A DNA stretch of 64,000 bases, from the NCBI GenBank assembly GCA_004194705.1, contig SADC01000175.1, positions 62,001 to 126,000 of the forward strand, given 5' to 3'. The notes under the pieces are model-generated. The model was not told the origin of the DNA and did no database searches. It saw only the letters and a list, made by a program, of their open reading frames with translations. Both the position numbers and the translations under genes were made by a program. This stretch comes from Ditylenchus dipsaci (Eukaryota > Nematoda > Chromadorea > Rhabditida > Anguinidae). Shown piece after piece: positions 34,201-46,200 of this stretch (position 1 is its first letter; every line of letters starts with the position of its first letter).

Positions 34201-37200
34201 TTATTTTGGAATTTTAAAGAACGACCCAGCCTGCGATGAGATTTTTTCGGTATATAATGTGAGAAACACGATTTTTTGTGAGTCTTCCTATATTTTATCA
34301 GTTGCATACCTAGCGATCCATATGTTTCTGAACCAAACAGAGATCAAGGAGGGGCGAAGCCAAGTAAAGATTGCTTTCTTTATTGTCTTTGGCATCATTT
34401 AAAAAAACATTCTCATAGCGAGCTGAACTGATGTGTTAAAACAGTTTCTAAAAACTTTTGGTTTGGTTTTTTTTGGTTGAAATAAAGTCTCCAAAATTAC
34501 TAGGAAGCCCTGTATTTTCTATCTTAATATTCTTCAAAATTTTAAAGGACCAACTGCTCCTGAAAGAATAAGGTATCACGTGGACGGCGACAAGATAATA
34601 CTGCAGTGGGAAGATCCCCGAATAACCAATGGACCTATGAAAGACTATGAAGTGCTCTTTACCGATGATCCCAGCCTGCCCGAGGACCAAGTGATTTTAT
34701 CAAGAAATATTCTAAATGTCAAGTACTTGCGTTTTAGTGGCAATCAGTTAGAAGTGGAGGACCAGATGCAAAGTCAATCACATTGCCAGACCTAAAGGAA
34801 TCGACAGAGTATACAGTCAAAGTAAAGGGTCACAACGAAAATGGCGTTGGGTTGCCTAGTTTGGACTTTGCTGTAACCACTTGGCTGGCAGGTATTATCA
34901 CTCATTTTCTAAAGAACAATCCCATTCAAACTTTTTTCTTAAATTAATTAATTTGATTAATTTTTAATCCGCATTTCAAGTTTTTATTATTCAATACTAG
35001 TCTTACGAGGGCATAAAATTCGGCTACCGCAACTCAAAAGTGTCGAATTTATTAGTAAATGGTTGCCGAGATATGGTCAACAGTCAGACTTCTGGCATCC
35101 TTGATAGATCACTGTTTAGCTTATGATAATAAGTCAGCAATCAAAATTTAAAAAATATGGACCTAAAATACGGACCACAAGGCGCTTCCAGATCGAGGGT
35201 ATGAATCCACATGACACCAACGACTTTTTGTGTTTATTTTATAACTGCGGATGCATAGAGTCAGATGACCCAAAAGAGCAATTTGAAAAGTTTAACGGAG
35301 CTTTTTACTTCTCCAAAGAACAAATACAGCAGACAAACAGTGGATAAACCAGGAAACAAAATTTCAACGAGATTTCTTCTTTTCAGTCCAACGTAGCAAG
35401 GCATTCTTATCAGTAGGGAGCGAAGCCACGAGGTCTAAACAAAACATTTTGAAGGCTTACAGACCAGCATAAAGATAGGCAAGAAAAAAATATTCACCTT
35501 GGACGACGCATTCCACGACGACCAGGATAAACATATTTGATGATGACTCGAGCCCTTCCACGACCTCGATTGGTAGTTGAAATGCCAGGCTCATTTGTTC
35601 GCTTGGTTGTCACTTTGATCTGGCGACGAGAAACAGACTGTCTGACAAGGATAAAGCGTGCTGCATGCCTTCAACATCCGTGAATTGAATAAACGCATAG
35701 CTAAACAAATGTGAGATTAAAATGGCTGACAAAAGATAAATTTAAAAGACTGACCCTTTTGGATGGCCAGAAAACTTGTCCGTCAGAATTGTGACGCGTT
35801 CGATAGCACCGCACCCTCGAAAATGCTCTTCAAGCATATCTGGAGTAGCGCTATAGTCCACCTGAACTGTCAGGTATAGCTGGTTACTGATAAAAGCCAT
35901 AAATGACTAACAAATCAATAATAAACTAACATTTCCCACATAGACGGAACGAGCATCAACCACCATCTTTTCCTCCACAGTCATATTGGGTTGCACAAGA
36001 GGACTTCCGGATGCGGTAGACGTGTTGGTATTAAACTGCTTCTCGACTTCAACTTGCATCTCACGGATTTTCTTGGCTTCTTCCTCGATCTGCTTAATGC
36101 GATGGTTGATATCGTCATAGTCCTTAATAACAAGAAATGTAAAAATAGATGGCTGTATTAAGAAGTCAGAAAGAAGGATGCTTACATTATCACCAGAGCC
36201 AGACATATGCTCATTGCCATCCATGTCATCTATCGAGCCATCCAAGAGCAATTCATCGTACATTTCTTCCTTCTTCAGATTGGACATAGCAGAGCTTTCT
36301 TTTTACTGCAAAATATATGATAATTCATGAATTAGAGCAAGCTGATGGTACTGGGTTATTAAACAAATTTATGAAACAAACAAAAAATGCCATGTTTAAA
36401 AATCCTTTAGCCCGTTTTCAGAACTAAACTTATCATCAATTTAATCATCATTTAGCGAGAAAGCCTGTGGTCACCCTGTCTCCATCAGAACCAATTCAAG
36501 AAGCTCCTAGTACTAGTGAACAAACTATTCAGTGTGAAGCAACTGGTGTGCCCAAACCCAAGATCATCTGGTTCTGGAACAATTTCCCAGTGGAGGATGG
36601 AAAAGTTTGTTTGAAAAAAATCAAATAGAAAATCAATATTTTCATTGCACAGGATGGTTTCCGAGTCTACGACATCTCTCCAATCGATGCACAAGATAAA
36701 ACTCAGAGCAAGTTAATTGCTCAATCGACCACTCGAACAGGACTAGCGAAATGCCAGGCCGTCAATGATCAAGGTGTGGATGAAGGTACTGTTCCTGTAA
36801 AAGTTCTCGGGCCAGGATCTGCGCCAGAAAACATACAGACGAAAACTGTCCAAAATGGTTTCAATGTAGACTGGAAGCCACCAACTATCCCTAATGGAGA
36901 TATTACGGTAAGCTTAAAAGCGCTTTTAAAAAGGCATGGTCACCTGTTATGTCATTTTGTCCCGCCAATTCAAAAAAATTCCAAATCATTGAACTTCTGT
37001 ACGACTTTTTCAATTTGGTATCTAACAAAACCATACCTAAAATAAAATTTTAGGCCTTGTTTTATTAGGAACCAAACTGAAAAACTACACAGAAGTCGAA
37101 TGATTAGGAAAAAAATTTGAATTGGCGGGACAATTTCCAAACAGGTATCCATGCCCCTTTGAAAGGGCCATGGCCACGCGTTCTGGATTTTTACCCGCCA

Positions 37201-40200
37201 ATTAAAAAAAAATTTCCGAATCATTGAACTTCTGTACTAATTTTTCAAATTGGTTTCTAACAAAACAAGGCCTAGAATTTAATTTTAGGTATAGTTTTGT
37301 AAGAAAGGAAGTTTGAAAATCCGTACAGAAGTTCAATGATTAGGAAAAAATTTGAATTGGCGGGGGACAACCGCTGCGCGCAAAAACCATGGTGCTTTAA
37401 GAGATAAATATTCGGCGCTACTTGTATATACGCCCTTCCTCCAATCAACTTTTTTATAGGTGTTTCCATACATCATTTCATTAATGGCTTGTTCACGTTG
37501 TTAGAGTTAGAGCTCGGGTTAGAGCTAGAGTTCGGGTAAGAGGTGTTCATGTACTCAAAAACCCGAACTCTAACTCGATGGTGTTCACGTACATCGAGTT
37601 GGAGTTAGAGGCCGAGCTTAAAAATGTTCATGTATATAGCTTAGATAGCTCAGAATCTCACTCCAAAGCCGTCTAAAGCCTCTCAAAGTTAGTTTTAAGG
37701 GGGCTTATTGAAAGAATATCCAAGCTATCGCATGAACACCTTCAAATACAACCTCGAACTATAACTCTAGGTACATGAACACCCTCGAGTTAGAGTTCGA
37801 ATTAGGAATCCTAACTTAGGATCAGAGATGTTCACGTAACCAGAATCCCGAACTCTAACTCTTACTCTAACTCTAACAACGTGAACAAGCCATAGGAGAA
37901 AAAAAACAAAAAAGTTTGCCATGACGTGAAAAGGTATTACATCAACTTGATACAAATTATGACTTGATACATCAACTTGATACATCTTCCAAAAAGTAGC
38001 TTGAAAATTAAGTTTTAGAGACATCCAAAAGTACCTTTTTTGACCATTTTAAAGGGATTCAAGGCTGTATTGGGGTAGAAAAATAACCGAAGAAAGGATA
38101 ACTTTTGAGTAAAAAGCAAGATGTTGAATATAGTTTTGAATAATCGGGCCTACCACATAAATAAACTCTGGTATGCATGCTTTTTCATGCATCCAGAGTC
38201 ACTTTCGAGTGAATTGCGAGTGATTTATTTAACTTCTCACATAATATAGTTGAGGTTTAGGGCTACCAAATGGGCTATGGACTGAGTGAATATTGCTTTA
38301 AAAACTCAGATAAAATTTAAGACTCCGTCCAAGAATCTTAACTTGAATTTGAGTGCGGATGCTTGGGTGGAGTCTTTCTTTTTTCACTCAATTTGTTTTT
38401 TTTAAATATCTTAATTTGTATATTTCAGTCTAAATCTGAAATCATGCTATAAAGATTGATACCTCGATAGAAAGATTGATACCTCGATAGAAAGCTGAGA
38501 TTCTGAGCTACACGATGGTTGAAAAAATTTGGAAAAAGAAAACAAAAATTAAGAAAAAACGTCAAATTATAATTTAGGGACATTTTTTAAGCAAATTCGG
38601 GGACATTTAACAGCAATTTGGGGACAAAATTAAATACCACCTTTTTCGTTTAGAGACAGAAAAAAATTTCGGAGATTAAAAAATAGACGAAGGGCTGGGC
38701 CCTCTATTTAAAGGGCCTGACCTCTTCCTACTCGGTGGTCCCCGCCAATTCAAAAATTTTCCTCGATCATTGGACTTCTGTACGGATTTTTCCGCCACGT
38801 TTCTAACAAACCTAGGCCTGAAATCAAATTTTAGGCTTAGTTTTGTTAGAAACCTAGCGGAAAAATCCGTACAGAAGTCCAATGATCAAGGGAAATTTTT
38901 GAATTGGCGGGGACCACCGAGTAGGAAGAGGTCAGGCCCTTTAAGAGAATACAGTACTTTAAAAGGGACTAAGGTTTAGGTATTAAGGGCCGTCAGGATC
39001 CCTGCGCCCCTTTCAGGGACGCATCAGACTTGATAGGTTAGGGAAGCTCTTGATCAAAAATGCAATTAGAGGGTTTTTAAACCAAATCCCATGTTGAAAG
39101 CATGACGAACCAGTCAAATGGTCCGTTTCAATTCCAAAATTTATTTCATTAACCACAACTTAAAAATAATGTGCGCTTTAGCTCTTCAAGAGATTTTAAG
39201 TGGATAAATGATGTTTGGAATAAATTTTAAATTTTTTTTGGCTGGAGGGGCCGTTAGAAGCAAATAGCGTCAGATATTCTTATAAATCCACCGACGGTTT
39301 CATTTCTCGGTCCCCAACCCTGACAAACTGAAAAAAGAGAGCAAAACAATGAAAATAAATTTAGAAATTCCAGATTATGAAACCTAAAATTTCACGATCC
39401 CCAATTTAGAATACACTAAAGCTTTCACCTAAGATACTATGGATATCACGCAAACGCAGAATCAATGACAAAGAAAACACATAGCCGGACAATATTTTTA
39501 TTGAATTACAAACGAGTCAACAATTGTGCGAAGAGTTCTGAATGAGTCCACTACTTTCGCTTCTCCGCGTGTGTCTTCGTGTGCTCTTCAGCCGCTTTGA
39601 GGAAATTAGCCTTGTTCTTCTCATATTCTTCAGCAAGATCAGCGCGCAGAGGATGGGACAGCTCCGGCTCAGCGATGAGGGCCAGCAACGTTTCGATCAC
39701 TGCAAAAATGGAATGAGGGAATTTTTTCATGCCCAACAGAACTAAACAAAGCCAAACCCTGTTGAGTACGCGTGGCAGGCTTCCAGTGCTCAGTGCTGAT
39801 TATCGAAATGCAAACCAGGCCAGTCTCATCAACATTCGGATGGTAGATCTTCGTCTCGAATCTTGAAAATTATTTCTATATTCACTATGATACAATTATG
39901 ACTTACCTGAGAACCGGAGGCTTGAACGGATATTCGGTGGAAATTCGACGGTCACTTTGAAGGCCCCTTTGTTGTACGGCGCAGCATCCGGAAGAATCAG
40001 GAGAGTCCAGCGCAACATGTTATTCTCATCGACAGAATCCACCTTGATAGAAGACGAGTTACTGGATTGCATGTCCTTCAATTCCTAAAGATATAGTTCG
40101 AAACATCACTTCATTTACTCCAATTTAACAAACCTTTCGCAAGCGATTCAGATTTGACGCCATTGAGCTGCAACAGAAGCGTTAAGTTGCGTATCAAGCA

Positions 40201-43200
40201 GAGAGAGAAATGAGTACCGCATCTAGGCGGAACGAGTTGATGTTGAAAGTGTTAAACTAAGTCCTGAGACAAAAATAAAGTTAGATAACAAATTTACATC
40301 CGAAATTCGGTGAGTAGACGTTTGGCTACCAAATGGGACATTCTTGGCGTTCTGCCCTATGTTCTGTTTAAGCCACTTAGGCTTATTTTTTCAGCCATTT
40401 TGTACATTTTTTTGGTCCCTAAGCCTAAACCTAAGCCTAAGCCTAAGGCCTAAGCCTAAGCCTAAGCCTAAACCTAAGCCTAAGTAGGCCTAAGTGGCTA
40501 AAACAGAACATAGGGCAGAACGCCAAAAATGTCCCATTTGTAGCCAAACGTCTATACCCCGAAATTCGGAGTCATAATCGTTTTTTGTGTGAAACTAGTT
40601 TTTGCCCGCCCTGCGGGCGGGTTTTATTTTTCGCTGATATTTTCGAATTTTTTCGCTATAAATTCCGTAGTATTTTCAATTTATTTACGCTGATGTTTCC
40701 GTATCATTTTTTTGTTTATTTTTCGTTTGTTTTACTTCAAAAAAATATACATATTCTTTTGAGAATCAAGAAAGGCTTCAATTTAAACCTTCAATTTAAA
40801 TTTTTTTGATTCGATATCTCATTCAGATACTTGGACGATTGAGAAAAATCAGAAACTATACATGACATGGAGTCTTTTTTCTTGTTGCTAAGATCACAAA
40901 AGCGTTCGTTTTGTGACCTGTGGTGGGATTCACAAAAACGTCTTTTTCTATTGCGGGTTTTATAACAGTGGTCTGTGGTCTTTTAGAAGTCTATGAATTA
41001 AGCATATAAGCATACGATGAATAAATGTTAGCTAAGAGATATGAAACATTCAATGAAACTTGAACCATGATGAATGAGCCACAAACAAATTGAGGACATA
41101 TGAGACATAAAACATGAACCATGAGACTCGAAACATGAGTCGTGATCTATCAACTCCTTTCGAGAACATACAAAAGTACTACATTTACCGACTCTTTCAG
41201 ACGTGGTAGTTGAGATTTTCAAGGCGTCTTTCTCATGAGCAAAATTTACGAAGGTCCCGTATTTTTTCTGCGGATAATTCAGTAAAAGTGCCTTTTTGAG
41301 TAAAATTTACGAAAGTGTTCACTTTATTAGCACTTCGACTGAACTATGATTCCTGTTTGAATCAAGACAATGAGATTCGTATGAAATATTTCGAAACTTT
41401 CGAAAAAGACTCGAACAGTTCAATCGATTTCAAAATTCAATTTAAGTGATTGGATGATGCAAATAGACAAAGTTTATTATACAAACAGCGATCAAATGAA
41501 ATACAGAGATTCTTAGATGACTTCATTCTTTCGTAACCCACCAGAAAGTTCCAGTACCTTGAATGGCCACCACTCGGGTTTAGCACCTTGATTCTTTGCT
41601 TCTTCTCTTGAGACATCACGAAGAGTAGAGATACTAAAGCAGAAGGATTTATATTGAATCATAGAAGCATTACACAGTTCCAGTACCTTTAATGGCCACC
41701 ACTCGGGTTTAGCACCTTGATTCTTTGCTTCTTCTCTTGAGACATCACGAAGAGTAGAGATACTAAAGCAGAAGGATTTATATCGAATCATAGAAGCATT
41801 ACACAGTTCCAGTACCGTGAATGGCCACCACTCGGGTTTAGCACCTTGATTCTTTGCTTCTTCTCTTGAGACATCACGAAGAGTAGAGATACTAAAGCAG
41901 AAGGATTTATATCGAATCAAAGAAGCATTACACAGTTCCAGTACCTTGAATGGCCACCACAGAAAGTGCATTTCTGTTCGGCTAATAATAATTAGAAAAA
42001 CAATCAAAAGACTACCGAATCACGAAAGAAATATGAATGATTCACCTGTTCGGGATAGATGCTACCACCACTCGGGTCATCCTTCTTTAGCATCTGAGCA
42101 GATTCACCGATATTTGATGCAAGCACGGACAACTAAAAACAATCAAAAGACTACCAAATCACAAAAGAAATATGAATGATTCACCTTCTCAAGATAGATA
42201 CTACCACCCCGTGGATCATCCTTCTTTAGCATCTGAGCAGATTCACCGATATTTGATGCAAGCACGGACAACTAAAAACAATCAAAGACTACCAAATCAC
42301 AAAAGAAATATGAATGATTCACCTGTTCGGGATAGATGCTACCACCACTCGGGTCATCCTTCTTGAGCATCTTAGCAAATTAACCGATACTTGATGCGAG
42401 CACGAACCACTACAAATAATCAATAGACCACTAAGAAGAGGATAGAGACTAAAAAATGATAATCAACAAATAAAAGAATGAGAGAATTAACCACTGACTA
42501 AAAATAATGATGAGACTCTCAAAGACTGAGTCGTCAAAAAATATTTTTCTGTTTCCTCTTGAGACCAACTTTCAAACGACAATTTTGAGACATTTAAAAT
42601 CTCGTGATGACGGACAAACAACTCTCTTTTAGTATATAGGATTTGGACAGTCAAAATCAACAAAATGCTGAGAAATGAGCGCTTGAGACTCTAAAGTTGA
42701 GAGCCCCGGTATAAACTGCCAATTGTTCAGCCAGTCCTGTTGTTGTGGAAGCCACTGTGAATAGGATTTCTTCCGCAAATGGAAGGAATGGAGTGAGATG
42801 CATGTTCAAGCTGGGCTATAGCCCTCCCCCCTCGTCAGAAATTTTTTTAGGTCCTGTTTATGGGTATGCGTGCATCTCAACCCCAGGTCTTAAAGGGTTA
42901 GAGATGCGCATTGCGCTTATACGCTACTCCAATTTAACAAACCTTTCGCAAGGGAGTCAGATTCTTTACTGATTTTCTCACCAATTTTGCAGGCTATTTA
43001 CTCATCTTCGACATGAATCCGAGTAAGATGAGTGACGCTACTGGAATATACCCTCCCCAATAATTTTTAGAGAGTACCTAAAACCCCAATTTTTGAAAAA
43101 AAAGTTGTACAAAAGCCCTTGTTAGTAATGGCTAGGCCCTGAGCTTAAACCTAAGCCTGCGGGCCTAAGCTTAAGCCTAAACTGAATTGTTGGGTGGGGT

Positions 43201-46200
43201 ATATTTCAGTGGCGTTTTTTCGGAGGGATATATTCCAGTAGCACCAGGTTATTGATCCAAACTGAATGTAATTACAGAATCTTTATTATGGTTGTCGAGT
43301 TTTGAACTCGAAACTCGTCTTTATGTCAGCTTCAGTAAACAAAAGCGTTGGGAAATGGCCATCCTCTAAACGGATATCTTACTGGACCACATTACAAATA
43401 AAGCATACGCATCATTTATTTACTAATTTCCTCACCAATTTTACAGGGTATCCTTTATTTATAATTTCACCACCTTCCAGAAATACATCATCTACTACAC
43501 CAAAGACCCCGACAGTGACCTCTCCGACTGGTCTACTAAAAACGTGGATGGCAATGTGACCAGCACGGTTATTGATAACCAAGAAGAGGACACTCCATAT
43601 GTCATTCGCATGCAAGCGGTCACCGATGACGGCCCTGGAATCATTTCTGACAGCTATGAAGTGACCACTGGACAGAGACGTAGCCTTCCAATATTATTGT
43701 GAGGCATACTTTTGGTCAACAATCTATTTGCAGATATTCCACTGAAAGTCAAACTAGAAGTGCTGGAGCCAGAGATCAGTGCGGAAGAGACTATTGTAGA
43801 GCCGAAGCAGCCAATCCGGTTCCGTTGTATTGTGGAAGGACGACCAAAACCATCCGTCTTTTACACCTGGCTGCCCTTCAATGACACAGAGAGTGGACAG
43901 GTACGGGTTTTTTAATTTTCCACTCTGTAGACGGCCGAATTTTGAGGTCTTTGTACTTTTAGTATTTTGACTCCTTTTTGTATGGCTTCTTTTTCAAAAA
44001 ACGGGACCACTTGAAAAAATGGGTCATATGATGACAATACTAGTGGAGATTGCATTGTGTACATGTAAAACAAAGTCAATCTTACTGATGTTTTAGTCTC
44101 AGTCTCAGTTCGTGACATAGTAGGGCGCCCGTCCACCGGGCCAGTCCTGTCCGGACGGTCTAACAATCGGCCCATCAAATATGGACTCTCTACTTTTTAG
44201 ACCATGAACCACCTTGTTCTAATGTGAAAAACAGATCGACCGTCCTTGTCCATCTATTTTCGTAGTCGACCGGCTGCCACCGTCCGAAAAAAATGTTTTT
44301 CCGAAAAATGAGAATTTTTAGGATGGTGGCGGCCGGTAAATTGAAAAAAGTGGACGGGCATGGACGCACTAGAACTTGTTATTTTGTGTTCTAGAAAGAA
44401 GACCGTCCATATTTGTTGGGCCAATTGATAGACCGTCCGGACGGGACGGGCCCGGAGGACGGGCGCCCCACTATGGTCCGTCAACACCTAGACTGTAACT
44501 ATTCTGGCTTTATGAACAGCCTTTAGTTTCAGTCTAAGTCGCAGTCCGTGGACGAGCCATTTTAATTTTTTTTGCAAAGACGACCAAGGTGATTTGTTCA
44601 AAATTTAAAAAAGAGCAGAGGAATGAAGGCAATCTTTAAAAATTAGGTTTCGGGGTGCGAGAATATACCAACAAATAATGCACCCTCAATATAAGACCAC
44701 TGATGGCTGGTCCTGTGGGGTTGTCTCATATAAAGACTCAACTGTACCGCCTAAGACAAAATAGTCAACCTTTGAATAAAAATTTGTCGAAGATATTGCC
44801 ATCATTTGACCCATAAGTTGAGTCAAACCATTCACGAAAAACACGACAGAAAAGGACCCGAAATTTAGAAATAATACTAAGACTTTAAATTTAGCGATCC
44901 TTGGTGTGTTATATTCATAAATTGCGGACTTTTTATAAAATGCATTTAGGAGCCTATCTATATGGTGGTTAATTCTCTTGGAGATCCGTCTGAGCACCGC
45001 TACCAAACAGTCGACACTGAGTCATCAACATCAACCAAAAGATCACTGTTGTGTGAGGCACGCAACATTCATGGTTCCACCTCTGACAGTCAGGTGTTCA
45101 ATGTGCTCAGTGAGTGTTAAATTTGATTTTGTGTTTTTAAAAAGTTAATATTTTTTCTCGATTTTTAGAGCCAGGCAGTCCTCCAGCTGAAATTGCCCCC
45201 ATAGTAGACCTAGACAATCGAGTGGAAATCAACTGGGTTCCACCAATTCATCCAAATGGAGACGTCAAGGTTTGTTTTTTCCTAAAAGAGCAAACAATTC
45301 CCAGAGCTTTTACTCTTGAGAGACCTCTACAAAAAAATAAATAAGAAAAATTTTCGACCCTACTAGCGAATACCCCCATCAACAATTTTTTTTCAAACTC
45401 AAGTAAAAAGGACCCGAATATTAGTGCCAAACCCCAGAAGAAGCGTAATGCATTTGATAGTCCCGGCTAACATACGCTGGTCTACCCCTAGGGTCCTTTT
45501 TGGTCAACTATGAATAGTGTTTAGACGTCTTCTAAGTAATTTTTATACGCTAAAACCATTAACAAAGTAGTTTCCAAACAATTTCCGCACTAAAAAATGT
45601 GTTTTCAAAAAAAAAATTTTGGTTACGATAAGTTGACCGATTGCCTTGGTCCCCGAGCTAAATACATCAAAAAACTATTTGGATACCCTTAACCTATTTT
45701 TGGGGCCTACCGCACAAAGAAACTATGGTATTCATAGATTTCTCATGCATCCAGAGTCACTTTCGAGTGATTTGTGTCTAAGGTATGTGGGTGTGCGCAT
45801 CTCAACCCCAAGCAACCAAGCCCCTGCGCCCCCGAAAGGGCCGCAGTGGGCTTGGTTGGTTAGAGATACGCGCACCCACATACCTTAGACATAATTCCGA
45901 GCAAGACTCTTGATCAAAAATACATATAGAGACCTTTTTGCCAAGCTCCAGTGACCAAAACGCGGTAGGATACCTTAATACCCGATATTTTAGCTTGGGG
46001 GACCAAGGCAATCGGTCTACTTATGGTAACCAAATTTTTTTTGAAAACCTATTTTTTAGTGCTAAAATTGTTTGGAAACCACATTTTTATCGGTTTTAGC
46101 GTATAAAAATTACTTAGAAAAGTTGACCGAAAAAGAGGCCCCCAAGTAAACAGTTCTAATTATTAAATTTCGAAACATTATTTAATCAGTTGATAGCTTG

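Larger units (their letters stand above)
40595..42641 (-). mobile_element. Non-autonomous Helitron with internal minisatellites
   Basis: On the minus strand it begins TCCTATATACTAAAAGAG and ends with a GC hairpin (CCCGCCC/GGGCGGG) a few bases before CTAG, with A before and T after, as Helitrons require. The segmental copy at 30340 approximates the empty site. No Rep/helicase ORF is present. Two tandem arrays lie inside. Length 2047 bp. Confidence 0.75.
39449..42803. repeat. Segmental duplication, copy 2 (with insertions)
   Basis: Matches 29463-30655. Duplicate sequence is interrupted by the telomere-repeat element (40311-40558) and the Helitron (40595-42641), and resumes at 42642-42803. A further fragment, the start of the E2 gene (CTCCAATTTAACAAACCTTT), recurs at 42928-42965. 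Confidence 0.85.

Noticed and set aside
40390..40500. A true telomere or chromosome end
   Set aside because: The CCTAAG run is short, enclosed in inverted arms and followed by 23 kb of dig-1; it is interstitial.
41513..42007. A 164-codon minus-strand open frame with 43-residue repeats
   Set aside because: The period of 129 bp is a multiple of three, so an open unit stays open. It lies in a non-autonomous Helitron and has no start, splice or domain evidence.
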